Translations under genes and position numbers: made by a program | Part shown: in pieces, positions 45,967 through 53,766 of the stretch | Position numbering within the stretch: position 1 is the first letter of the stretch | Layout of the letters: the number at the start of each line of letters is the position of its first letter | Source: Chryseobacterium sp. LAM-KRS1 | GTDB taxonomy: Bacteria > Bacteroidota > Bacteroidia > Flavobacteriales > Weeksellaceae | Direction: 5' to 3' | Assembly: GCF_013184525.1 (NCBI RefSeq) | Contig: NZ_JAAOIZ010000004.1 | Location: 310,001-374,000, forward strand | DNA: 64,000 nt | The notes under the pieces: model-generated | Databases searched by the model: none | What the model saw: only the letters and a program-made list of their open reading frames with translations | What the model was told of the DNA's origin: nothing

Positions 45967-46911
45967 TTACTTACTAAAATATTTTGTCTCCAGCTTTTCA
46001 CATAGTTTTTCAATATCTTCCTTCCTTACCAATTGTGAAATCCAGTCTTCAGGAATATTTTCAAAACCATAATAAATTCCAGCAATTCCTCCTGTTATAG
46101 CCCCTGTAGTATCGGTATCTTCACCTAAGTTAACCGCTTTCAATACCGCTTCAGAATAACTTCCTGAATTCATAAAACACCATAAAGAAGCTTCTAAACT
46201 GTGTAGAACATATCCTCCGCTTTTAATTTCATCCTCTGCACATTTCGAAATATTATTATTTAAAATTCTTTCAAACAGATTCATTTCAGCCTGAGAGCAA
46301 ATTGGATTATTATCTAAGAATTGATTTACTACAATACACATATTTTGATAGGCCTCCAGTTTATTTTTTCTGTGTAATATTTCCAATAAAAACTCTAAGT
46401 AAATAAAACATGAAATTACTGAACGAATATGTGCATGGGTAATGGAAGAAACTTCTTTTATAATTTCAAACCTCTGCTCCAAAGAAAAACCTTTTATATA
46501 AAACAATAGGGGTAAAATCCTCATTAAGGAGCCGTTTCCATTATCTTTTTCACCGCTGCCTCCGCATAGTTGAAGAACGTTCCCTCTACCTATCTTATGA
46601 ATTGCTTGTCTTGTTGCAATCCCTACATCGAAAACTCTTCCATGTGGAGTCCAATGTCCATGTTCATACCATCTGACAAAACCTTGGCCTATTTTTTCTA
46701 AATTATATCCTTTCACAAGCACTTCTGCAAGACAAAGCGTTAACGAGCTATCATCACTCCAAGTTCCTGCTGGTTGATTATGTGTTCCGAACGCTTTCAT
46801 TCCGGTAACCGGTGATTTCCTTAAATCTTCTCTTTTCTTAAATTCAACAGGAACCCCTAACGCATCTCCAACACAAACGCCGAAAATTCCAGATTTTACC
46901 ACATTCTCCAT
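45967..46911 (-). CDS. ADP-ribosylglycohydrolase family protein
   Basis: A 314-residue ARH-fold protein. The metal ligands are seen in WSDDSSLTLCLAE near residue 60 and GEDTDTTGAITGGIAG near residue 265, and GDALGVPVEF starts the fold. ARH enzymes remove ADP-ribose from Arg or Ser, hydrolyse O-acetyl-ADP-ribose, or reverse DraT-type modification. It begins immediately at the end of the Sir2 gene (overlap of 1 base) and lies among macrodomain and NADAR genes. Its substrate is not decided by sequence. Confidence 0.93.
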   Translation of the reverse strand: MENVVKSGIFGVCVGDALGVPVEFKKREDLRKSPVTGMKAFGTHNQPAGTWSDDSSLTLCLAEVLVKGYNLEKIGQGFVRWYEHGHWTPHGRVFDVGIATRQAIHKIGRGNVLQLCGGSGEKDNGNGSLMRILPLLFYIKGFSLEQRFEIIKEVSSITHAHIRSVISCFIYLEFLLEILHRKNKLEAYQNMCIVVNQFLDNNPICSQAEMNLFERILNNNISKCAEDEIKSGGYVLHSLEASLWCFMNSGSYSEAVLKAVNLGEDTDTTGAITGGIAGIYYGFENIPEDWISQLVRKEDIEKLCEKLETKYFSK

Positions 46912-47597
46912 TATGCCATATTTACAAGCTTATCAAACAATAATTTCATTCCTCTTGTTGCACTTTCTTTCATCACTACAGCTCTTTTACCATATCCGAA
47001 CTCCGTTTCATTGGGATTGATAACGATCAAAAGACAATCATCTTTAATTTCATGGATCAGACCTGCTGCCGGATATACCTGCAAAGAAGTTCCGATAACA
47101 ATTAAAATATCTGCTTCTTTTACCTTTTCTCTTGCTACATTGTATAAAGGCACATCTTCTCCAAACCAAACGATAAATGGTCTTAACTGAGATCCGTCTT
47201 CAGCTTTATCACCCTCGTTAATATCATCTTTTTGCTCATAGATCAGGTCTTTGTTATGACTCGAACATGACTTAAACAATTCTCCATGGATGTGGAGGAT
47301 GTTGGTTGATCCTGCCCTTTCATGAAGATCATCTATATTCTGAGTAATGATTTGTACATCGAAATACTTCTCAAGCTCTGCTAACAGCCGGTGGGCATCA
47401 TTAGGTTCTACTTCGTGAAGCTGGCGGCGTCTCTGATTGTAAAACTCCAAAACCAATGCTCTGTCCCTCTTCCAGCCCTCAGGGCTAGCCACATCTATTA
47501 CATTATGATTTTCCCAGAGACCATCTCCGTCTCTGAATGTCTTTATTCCGCTTTCGGCACTAATTCCTGCACCGCTTAATATGGTTAGTTTTTTCAT
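46911..47597 (-). CDS. Sir2-family NAD-dependent deacylase lacking the zinc tetrad
   Basis: A 228-residue sirtuin with LSGAGISAESGIKTFRDGDG at the N-terminus, QNIDDLHERAGS, the catalytic His in HIHGE and the NAD-binding IVIGTSLQVYPAAG. The Zn-ribbon cysteines expected after HGE are not present: only KSCSSHNKDLIYE with one Cys is found. This zinc-less form is known in several Bacteroidota sirtuins. It converts NAD+ and acyl-lysine to nicotinamide and 2'-O-acyl-ADP-ribose, a substrate for the neighbouring macrodomain and ARH proteins. It overlaps its neighbours by 1 and 4 bases. Confidence 0.93.
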   Translation of the reverse strand: MKKLTILSGAGISAESGIKTFRDGDGLWENHNVIDVASPEGWKRDRALVLEFYNQRRRQLHEVEPNDAHRLLAELEKYFDVQIITQNIDDLHERAGSTNILHIHGELFKSCSSHNKDLIYEQKDDINEGDKAEDGSQLRPFIVWFGEDVPLYNVAREKVKEADILIVIGTSLQVYPAAGLIHEIKDDCLLIVINPNETEFGYGKRAVVMKESATRGMKLLFDKLVNMA

Positions 47598-48421
47598 TGT
47601 TTTTTGGTTATTAAATTTTGGAATAAATTTAACATCTCTTCATTCTTGGTAAGAACAGCAAAAATGATTCTTTTAAATCTATTCTTATATTTTCCTTCTA
47701 AGTATTTTCTGAATAATTGAGCAATATCATTAGGATTATTCCTAAAAACACCGCAGCCCCAAGCCCCCAAAATCAAGGTTTCATTTCCTTTATTAAGTGC
47801 TAAAGCAAACATCTTATCCATTCTTACATCCATTGCATTTATAATTTGATCTGCCTTTTCTGGTTCTTGTCTTTTTACAACTCCTGCATTTACAGCTGCA
47901 GAGGTTATAAAATTGCACAGTATAGGCTTTTCTAACAGTTCTCCTTTATCTTTTCTAAAAACTGGGACATATGGGCTGTAAATCATATTATCCGTATAAA
48001 AACAAGATTTCATTCCACGATGAGTTTTGTAAAAGTTTTCAGCTTCAAGTTGACTGATATAAAGCGCTGAAGTTCTTGCCAAGCTTTCTTCCTGTGCTTC
48101 GGCTCCACTAATGAATCCTCCGCCGGGGTTTTTAGCAGATGCAAAATTGAGACACATTAGCTTTTCCTCATCTTCTTCTATCGCTAACTGCAAAATCGCT
48201 TTTAAAGAACTACAATTCCATGTTTCAATTTGTGTTTCAAAAATGTTTTTTTCTTTTATAGTTTCGGACAATATTGATAATTCATCTGAAGTAAATAATA
48301 CTGTTTCTTTTTTACAAATTTCAATTTCATTACTTAATTCTATCTTCTTTCCCTCCGTATTTATATAATATTTATTAGCTAAAATTTCCAATGTGTTTTT
48401 AGCCATTCCTTTATTTGTCAT
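47594..48421 (-). CDS. TIGR02452 family protein (PARG-like macrodomain)
   Basis: This 275-residue protein fits TIGR02452, the microbial poly(ADP-ribose) glycohydrolase-like group. The macrodomain signature is CLNFASAKNPGGGFISGAEAQEESLAR, where the Gly-rich loop and QEE catalytic pair match bacterial PARG (GGGX6-8QEE). Later elements are VYSPYVPVF and TLILGAWGCGVFRNNP. It should bind and probably hydrolyse ADP-ribose linkages. The gene overlaps the Sir2 gene by 4 bases. Confidence 0.92.
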   Translation of the reverse strand: MTNKGMAKNTLEILANKYYINTEGKKIELSNEIEICKKETVLFTSDELSILSETIKEKNIFETQIETWNCSSLKAILQLAIEEDEEKLMCLNFASAKNPGGGFISGAEAQEESLARTSALYISQLEAENFYKTHRGMKSCFYTDNMIYSPYVPVFRKDKGELLEKPILCNFITSAAVNAGVVKRQEPEKADQIINAMDVRMDKMFALALNKGNETLILGAWGCGVFRNNPNDIAQLFRKYLEGKYKNRFKRIIFAVLTKNEEMLNLFQNLITKKQ

Positions 48422-48836
48422 TGTTGTTGTTTATATCTAATATCAGGTTGGTTATTTCTTTATACTCAGAGGTGACATAATCAACTCCAATAAATACTTT
48501 TACTACTTTAATTTCACCAATTATAGCCTGATTAAATTCATCTAAATTTTCTGCTGGTACCCACAATTCATTATGGTTTTTAGCACCTACATTCTCAGCT
48601 GGGTATTTATCAACCTCATTCCGGAGAACTTCAAATTTCGTTACAAATCCAAGATAATTCCCAGCTTCATCCTTTGTGTTCCATTTCTCAGCAATTTCTG
48701 AAGCGTAATCTTCATTCAATACCGGATAGAAAATAGGTTGCCATTCCAGTCTTGGTGGAAATTTTTTATAATCACTTTTAATAATTAATATCATTTCCTT
48801 TTCTCCTACAGGTCTGTAAAGTGTTATTGTTTCCAT
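48411..48836 (-). CDS. Small protein of the 'ADP-ribosylation/crystallin J1' type
   Basis: A 141-residue protein starting METITLYRPVGEKEMILI, with FPPRLEWQPIFYPV and HNELWVPAENLDEFN. Proteins with this pattern are commonly annotated 'ADP-ribosylation/crystallin J1' in Bacteroidota; the name is inherited from genome pipelines and I know no experiment behind it. A small alpha/beta, ligand-binding fold is likely. It overlaps the TIGR02452 gene by 11 bases, strong evidence that it works in the ADP-ribose pathway. Confidence 0.8.
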   Translation of the reverse strand: METITLYRPVGEKEMILIIKSDYKKFPPRLEWQPIFYPVLNEDYASEIAEKWNTKDEAGNYLGFVTKFEVLRNEVDKYPAENVGAKNHNELWVPAENLDEFNQAIIGEIKVVKVFIGVDYVTSEYKEITNLILDINNNNDK

Positions 48837-48857
48837 TGTTCTTTTTATTCTTAATGC

Positions 48858-49320
48858 TTATTCAAAATCATAAACATATATTTCAATCTTATACTTCACC
48901 AATGTCCTTCCAATGATTGGTTCGATTTCCTCCCATTTTCCACCGGCCAGGCCACAACCTATCCTAGGTATATGGATACTTGCCTTTAACCTCAAAGCCT
49001 CAATAGATAGCTTCTCTAAACATTGTTCTACAGCTTTATATCGTACCCTGAGAATTAGTAATAACTTTATGTTGACCTATCATATTAGCGATCCATATTT
49101 CTGATTCAACTTTAACCAATTGGATCTCTCCAAGATTGAAATTTATGTCAGATTTAAACCAATTTCTATATTCCTTTTCAGGATACTTCCACTTTTTGGA
49201 GATAGCTAATACAAAACCTTTTCCCCAACCACCTATATCATTACAGATATGTGCAATAATTTTATTCCCATCTTTTTGAGGGTCCGTTGCGTCTCCTTTT
49301 AAATACTGTATCCCTTTCAT
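48858..49320 (-). pseudogene. Macrodomain (ALC1-like) gene broken by a frameshift
   Basis: The first frame codes from 49320 to a stop at 49036 (MKGIQYLKGDATDPQKDGNK, with the macrodomain AHICNDIGGWGKGFVLAISKKW and ANMIGQH segments). At about 49040-49060 the homology jumps to another frame, which continues VRYKAVEQCLEKLSIEAL, HIPRIGCGLAGGKWEEIEP and ends YVYDFE at 48858. Joined, the two parts form a normal macrodomain of about 150 residues with both ADP-ribose-binding loops. One base must be lost or gained near CTCAGGGTACG. A true mutation, sequencing error or recoding cannot be separated here. Confidence 0.85.
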
Positions 49321-49331
49321 GCTTTATTTTG

Positions 49332-50237
49332 TTATATCACCAAAACCGCCTCTTCATCAGACAGCTTAATTTCTACGGTTGCACCACTATTGAACTGCAA
49401 AAAATCCTGTTCAATTCCATCACTAAATATAAAGCCATTATTTGGCATTAATGATTCTATAACGAGCCTATTTCCTCTTTTTATGCGCCCACTGCAAATT
49501 TCCGTTTGTGTTGCTTTACTTTTGAAAGGTTCTCTCACCGTAAAGTATAGATCATCTTCATTGAGTTCCGGATATTCCAGTTCTTTAGATCCTAAAATTC
49601 CATAGGCCATATTAAAGATCGAGCTTAGCCATCCGGTACTTCCTGTCTTTGTAGAAACAATAATTCCACTGGAAGAATGCATCTCTTCTTTTCCGTTCAT
49701 AACCACCTTATACCTTGCTGAGCTATGGGAAGAAACACCGATGAAAAGATCATTTACAGCCAGGAGCTTTTGCCCGTCATTCAATACGGCTTCAGCAAAC
49801 TTCATTCTCTTTGAACTAAAATTTTCGTTTATAACAGAATGAATGCCATCCAGAAAATTCTTTGTATTAAAAGGAAGCAGTACTCCGTCATACCTTTCCT
49901 GGTCAGGATTAATTGCTACGATAGGTATATTTTTAGAGTATTTTGCTACATTCGCTACCAGTCCATCCTGCCCAACCACCACAATTAAATTCTTTTCAGA
50001 GAAAATAAAGGAGGGTATAAATTCTCGTTCTACCACTTTATTTTTAATTACTTTGGAAAGTTTTGTCTGGACTTCAAGAAATGACTGATAGAACTTTTCA
50101 TGTTCAATAACATATTCCTGAAAATCACCCCCAGAACTTTCGATATAAAACCGGGCCTGTGCTTTTGTATTGAACCGTTCAATCAAAGCTTCCAATCTCG
50201 TTTTGTTCTTAATAATAATTGCGTATTCTGGTTTCAT
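49332..50237 (-). CDS. NAD(+)/NADH kinase-like protein, divergent
   Basis: This 301-residue protein has an NAD-kinase-like architecture. The usual GGDGT motif is changed to VVVGQDGLVANVAKY, and the later TTGSTAY-type motif to STKTGSTGWLSS. The middle has the NADK-like VAINPDQERYDGVL and the C-terminal beta-sandwich (VVMNGKEEMHSSSGIIV). It is longer at the N-terminus than typical NadK by a segment (about 1-85) not recognised. It may phosphorylate NAD or another nucleotide, or bind it only. It starts 56 bases after the SPFH gene and is followed 11 bases later by the macrodomain gene. Confidence 0.75.
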   Translation of the reverse strand: MKPEYAIIIKNKTRLEALIERFNTKAQARFYIESSGGDFQEYVIEHEKFYQSFLEVQTKLSKVIKNKVVEREFIPSFIFSEKNLIVVVGQDGLVANVAKYSKNIPIVAINPDQERYDGVLLPFNTKNFLDGIHSVINENFSSKRMKFAEAVLNDGQKLLAVNDLFIGVSSHSSARYKVVMNGKEEMHSSSGIIVSTKTGSTGWLSSIFNMAYGILGSKELEYPELNEDDLYFTVREPFKSKATQTEICSGRIKRGNRLVIESLMPNNGFIFSDGIEQDFLQFNSGATVEIKLSDEEAVLVI

Positions 50238-50292
50238 GGCTTTACTTCAATTGCTTATTTTAAATACTTTTCATTCCTTTCATCGCTTAATG

Positions 50293-51294
50293 CTATTTTA
50301 AGAGATTTTCCAATAAGTCCGGGCTTACATTTAAGTTTCCTATTTTCCCTGCATTTTCAGCAAGCTCTCTAAAAGCCAGTGCAATATTGGATCTTGCATC
50401 CTGGTTTCCACTCAAAGCACTTAGAACCCTCCAATCCATTTCTTTATATGGTTTCAATGAGGTTTCCAACACATAGCCCTGGGTTTCAGCTTCTTTTCTG
50501 TCATTTTCTGTCTTTTGCTCTATCAGCTGTTTTCTTTGATTTTCAACGGAAATATCAGCAGCAATCTTCATTTCTCTAAGGATCTTGTTATTTTCCTCCT
50601 GCTGGATCTCTGTTTCCATTCTTTTTTCTTCGATCTGTTTTTGTTTTTCCTCAACTGCTATCTCTGTATTCAGCTCAGATTCTTTGATCTTTCTTTCCTG
50701 CTCCACGGCAAAGTTTCTTCTCTCATAAATGGCTTCATCTGCCTGCTGCTGGAGTTTCTCCCTGGTTTCCGTTTCTAATGCCCTGGCCATTTCCGGAGTG
50801 GTTTGAACCGCCAGAATACTGGCTCCCAATATTTCAATGCCCATCGTTTGGATAGTTTCTGAAGCCTTAAGTCCCACTAAAATATGTTCCTCAATCTTCT
50901 TAGCGGAGCGGATGGCATCTTTTAAACTCATTTCATGGATAAATGATGAAGTAGAAGTCTGTGCCAGGTTAATGATTCTTTGGTTAAGCTTCTCAATATC
51001 ATTTTTCTTATATACTCCTGATTCGTTAACCGTAAAATCCAATGTATTGGATAAAGCTTTTGGATCAATAATCTTATAGCTGATCTGTCCCTGGATTTTT
51101 ACCGTCTGATAATCAAACGTATTTTCATTAAAAATAAACGGCAGATCATTACTTCCCATCGGAATTGCTACAATAGAACTGTTTGGAGCAAAATAAAAGA
51201 ATGATAGCCCTCTTCCTTCTCTTACGGTTTTCCCATTTTTAAAATGAAGAACGTAAGTCATTGAATCGAATTTGATGTGTCTGAAACCAAACAT
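50293..51294 (-). CDS. SPFH/Band 7 domain protein
   Basis: A 333-residue protein: SPFH domain (about 5-175, with YVLHFKNGKTVREGRGLSFFYF and ALSNTLDFTV), then a long charged coiled coil (about 175-285, for example ERKIKESELNTEIAVEEKQK), and a short C-terminal segment. There is no transmembrane helix, so it is a soluble or peripherally attached oligomeric scaffold. SPFH genes have been noted in NAD-utilising neighbourhoods by comparative genomics (de Souza and Aravind). It is the first gene of the long operon and has a palindromic NrtR-type site 26 bases before its start. Confidence 0.88.
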   Translation of the reverse strand: MFGFRHIKFDSMTYVLHFKNGKTVREGRGLSFFYFAPNSSIVAIPMGSNDLPFIFNENTFDYQTVKIQGQISYKIIDPKALSNTLDFTVNESGVYKKNDIEKLNQRIINLAQTSTSSFIHEMSLKDAIRSAKKIEEHILVGLKASETIQTMGIEILGASILAVQTTPEMARALETETREKLQQQADEAIYERRNFAVEQERKIKESELNTEIAVEEKQKQIEEKRMETEIQQEENNKILREMKIAADISVENQRKQLIEQKTENDRKEAETQGYVLETSLKPYKEMDWRVLSALSGNQDARSNIALAFRELAENAGKIGNLNVSPDLLENLLK

Positions 51295-51319
51295 AGCTTT
51301 ACGTTTTTAAGAGTTAATA

Positions 51320-51340
51320 TTTGTGTTGTTTTTACGCTAA
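51320..51340. promoter_or_regulatory. Candidate NrtR-like operator upstream of the SPFH gene
   Basis: TTTGTGT (51320-51326), 7 bases, then ACGCTAA (51334-51340): imperfect palindrome of the TTTGYGT-N7-ACRCAAA type. It ends 26 bases before the SPFH ATG and would control the operon down to about 44582. Confidence 0.65.
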
Positions 51341-51485
51341 TTAAACAGGACATAAGTTTATCTTGTTTAAAAGAATCTATTCTTCATTGATGAACATAAC
51401 ATCCTTCCCGAATGCATATTTTCACTGCTGATTACTATCTTACCTTAATGCCTTAACGGATAATAAATCCCTGTACCGGACCATA

Positions 51486-52028
51486 TCATTCTTTTAGATC
51501 ATCCCGGACCTCCATTAAAGCGAACCCTAAAAGATTCTCTCCTCTCCAATGAAGCGGATTTTTTGCTTCAGGATCTGATTCCAGCATTCCTATTCCCCAG
51601 ATCTTATCATAAGGACTTGCTTCAATAATAAGCTTATCACCCGTTGATAACAGAAATTTTTTAAGCTCTGCGTTTTGCGAAAATTTAAAAAAGTTTCCTC
51701 TCTTTACAATTTCATATTTATGCTCATCCCAGATATGATGATCAAAGTTTTTAATCTTTCTTCCTAATCCCTTTGCCTCCTTTGGGTCCTGTGCTTCAAT
51801 GATAAGAGCTTCGATATTCTCATCATTAAATAGCCTTGCTTTTTCTGCCATCATATAATGCTCTGCCGTTTTATAAATAACTCCTCCTTCTTCAAATTCA
51901 GCCGGATACCACTGACTGAAACACGCCTTCGTGATCTGATCTTTGGCTGTATGACCCCAGAAAAATAAGAATTCCAACTCCTCTTTATTTTGAAACTTTT
52001 GGATGATATTTTGCAGATTATATTTCAT
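51486..52028 (-). CDS. NADAR (YbiA/DUF1768) family protein
   Basis: I use the ATG at 52026-52028 (MKYNLQNIIQ); the longer in-frame start at 52049 would lie inside a palindromic operator. The protein is 180 residues with the NADAR hallmarks FLFFWGH, CFSQWYPAEFE, YKTAEHYMMAEKARLF and the C-terminal WRGENLLGFALMEVRD. NADAR enzymes are N-glycosidases; the YbiA type acts on riboflavin-pathway intermediates, and other members reverse guanine ADP-ribosylation of DNA or RNA. The latter fits this ADP-ribose neighbourhood, but the exact substrate is not shown. Confidence 0.92.
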   Translation of the reverse strand: MKYNLQNIIQKFQNKEELEFLFFWGHTAKDQITKACFSQWYPAEFEEGGVIYKTAEHYMMAEKARLFNDENIEALIIEAQDPKEAKGLGRKIKNFDHHIWDEHKYEIVKRGNFFKFSQNAELKKFLLSTGDKLIIEASPYDKIWGIGMLESDPEAKNPLHWRGENLLGFALMEVRDDLKE

Positions 52029-52029
52029 G

Positions 52030-52050
52030 ATTGCGTTATTATTACACAAA
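52030..52050. promoter_or_regulatory. Candidate NrtR-like operator 1 upstream of NADAR
   Basis: ATTGCGT (52030-52036), 7 bases, ACACAAA (52044-52050). It begins 1 base before the NADAR ATG, so bound regulator would cover the ribosome-binding region DNA. Confidence 0.65.
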
Positions 52051-52083
52051 TGTAAGAGAATACTTTATTTCCCTCCAAATTTA

Positions 52084-52104
52084 TTTGCGTTAATTTTACA
52101 CTAA
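52084..52104. promoter_or_regulatory. Candidate NrtR-like operator 2 upstream of NADAR
   Basis: TTTGCGT (52084-52090), 7 bases, ACACTAA (52098-52104). It is spaced 54 bases (about five helical turns) from operator 1, so the two sites face the same side of the DNA and could bind the regulator cooperatively. Confidence 0.65.
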
Positions 52105-52184
52105 CCTATTTAAAGCATTGATTTTCAATTAAATTAATTTATTACTGTATATTTTCATTTTAAATAGTCCATCGAATAGTTTTA

Positions 52185-52215
52185 TAAAAAAACGGGCTAA
52201 AGCCCGTTTTTCATT
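52185..52215 (-). terminator. Terminator of the NrtR-like gene
   Basis: AAAAACGGGCT (52188-52198) pairs perfectly with AGCCCGTTTTT (52201-52211). It separates the regulator from the NADAR gene, which therefore needs its own promoter. Confidence 0.85.
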
Positions 52216-52282
52216 TGATATGATGATCATTTGTTATTATGTATTTACTAAGAAATATATGTATTATATGTGGTTTATACTC

Positions 52283-52960
52283 CTATTTGATTTCAAAATA
52301 AAATCCCTGCTCCTCAAGTTCCTTATATTTCTCCTGATTAAAAGTAAATAGTTTTCCCGGTCTTCCGCTCCCTTCTTTTTTAAGGTTGTTGGTTTCATTG
52401 AGAAGACCATAGCTCATGATCTTTTTACGGAAATTTCTGCGGTCTATCTCCTGGCCAATGATTGTTTTATAGAGGTTTTCCAGATCAGAAAACGGAAATT
52501 CCTCATTAAGAAGATTGAAACCAATCGGCTGGTATTGAATTTTCGTACGAAGTCTTTTTAACGCAATATCCAGTATTCCTTTATGATCAAAAGCAAGCTT
52601 TGGAAGCTGATTAACACTGAACCATTGTGCGTCTTCCGCATCGGAATCTGCAAATAGTTCATAGTAAGAAGGGTTTACCAAGCCTAAATAAGCTATAGAA
52701 ACGACTCTGTTCCTGGGATCCCTACCCACATTACCAAAAGTATAAAGTTGTTCCAGAAAATCGGGCTTTATGCCAGCCTCTTCATACAGTTCCCTTTTTA
52801 CAGCATCATCAAGATTTTCATCATCAAGAACCAATCCGCCCGGTAATGCCCATCCTCCTTTGAAAGGATCAATTTTTCTTTTTATCAAAAGAACCTGAAG
52901 ATCCTTCTTATCAAAGTATCCAAATATAACTGCATCTACTGCTACTTTAATATTCTGCAT
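52283..52960 (-). CDS. Nudix-winged-helix regulator (NrtR-like)
   Basis: I choose the ATG at 52958-52960 (MQNIKVAVDAVIFGYF), because the longer frame begins inside the palindrome at 52968-52988. The 225-residue protein has a Nudix domain (about 8-135) with an intact box GLVLDDE-x7-RELYEEAGI, and a C-terminal winged helix (about 150-225, with FRKKIMSYGLLNE and GSGRPGKLFTF). That architecture is NrtR, a regulator of NAD metabolism that senses ADP-ribose or related nucleotides. An intact box means it might also hydrolyse a nucleotide. The match of its likely operators to the neighbouring genes supports the role. Confidence 0.88.
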   Translation of the reverse strand: MQNIKVAVDAVIFGYFDKKDLQVLLIKRKIDPFKGGWALPGGLVLDDENLDDAVKRELYEEAGIKPDFLEQLYTFGNVGRDPRNRVVSIAYLGLVNPSYYELFADSDAEDAQWFSVNQLPKLAFDHKGILDIALKRLRTKIQYQPIGFNLLNEEFPFSDLENLYKTIIGQEIDRRNFRKKIMSYGLLNETNNLKKEGSGRPGKLFTFNQEKYKELEEQGFYFEIK

Positions 52961-52967
52961 AATATAG

Positions 52968-52988
52968 TTTGCGTTGTGAATACACAAA
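52968..52988. promoter_or_regulatory. Candidate NrtR-like operator upstream of its own gene
   Basis: TTTGCGT (52968-52974), 7 bases, ACACAAA (52982-52988): the best copy, 6 of 7 positions palindromic. It begins 7 bases before the chosen start codon and would give autoregulation. Confidence 0.7.
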
Positions 52989-53094
52989 GTTAATGTTTTG
53001 AATTAAAAACTCCACCGTTAAAAAGGCAAAAACCAACAAAATAAAATTTCTTACCTTTAATTTAAAATTATAACCAACTTAAAACTAAACATTT

Positions 53095-53727
53095 ATGAAA
53101 AATCTAATGTTCATTGTAATCGCAGCTTTTCTATTGACAGCTTGCGAAAAAGGAAAACCCAATATGGGTAAGGAATCCACAGGATCTGATTCTGCAGCAT
53201 GGAAACCTGTAGATTCTGCTACCGCTGTAAAGGCATGGACTGAATATGCTACTCCCGGAGAGATGCACAAAATGCTTGCTAAATCAGATGGGAAGTGGAC
53301 CGGAGAAACGACTATGTGGATGGAAGAAGGAGGAAAACCTATCAAAAGTACATCTGAGTGTACCAATAAAATGATCTTTGGCGGACGCTATCAGGAGAGC
53401 GTACACACCGGTAATATGTGGGGAATGCCTTTTGAAGGAAGGAGTATTGTTGGATACGATAATGCGACTAAAAAATTTGTAAGTACATGGATGGACAATA
53501 TGGGAACAGGAATAATGTATACTACAGGAGATTGGAACGCATCAAAGAAATCAATTGAATTTAAAGGTAAAATGCCTGACATTGCAAGGCCTGGAAAAGA
53601 ATGCGATGTCAGGGAAGTTTTTACATTCGTGGATGATAACACTCAAATCATGGAAATGTATGGTCCCGGCTCCAAAACCGGTAAGGAAATGAAAACAATG
53701 GAAATAAAATTCACCCGTAAAAAATAG
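53095..53727 (+). CDS. DUF1579 family lipoprotein
   Basis: This 210-residue protein has the lipoprotein signal MKNLMFIVIAAFLLTAC (Cys17). It then has the DUF1579 domain (about 55-205): LAKSDGKWTGETTMWMEEGG, GGRYQESVHTGNMWGMPFEGR, YDNATKKFVSTWMDNMGTG. The family is a small beta-barrel, lipocalin-like group of unknown function. It has its own terminator and no obvious partner. Confidence 0.9.
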   Translation: MKNLMFIVIAAFLLTACEKGKPNMGKESTGSDSAAWKPVDSATAVKAWTEYATPGEMHKMLAKSDGKWTGETTMWMEEGGKPIKSTSECTNKMIFGGRYQESVHTGNMWGMPFEGRSIVGYDNATKKFVSTWMDNMGTGIMYTTGDWNASKKSIEFKGKMPDIARPGKECDVREVFTFVDDNTQIMEMYGPGSKTGKEMKTMEIKFTRKK

Positions 53728-53733
53728 AAAATA

Positions 53734-53763
53734 AAAAAACCGCTTCCTCTGAAGCGGTTTTTT
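53734..53763 (+). terminator. Terminator of the DUF1579 gene
   Basis: AAACCGCTTC and GAAGCGGTTT form a clean hairpin with a 4-base loop and a T run. Confidence 0.88.
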
Positions 53764-53766
53764 ATG

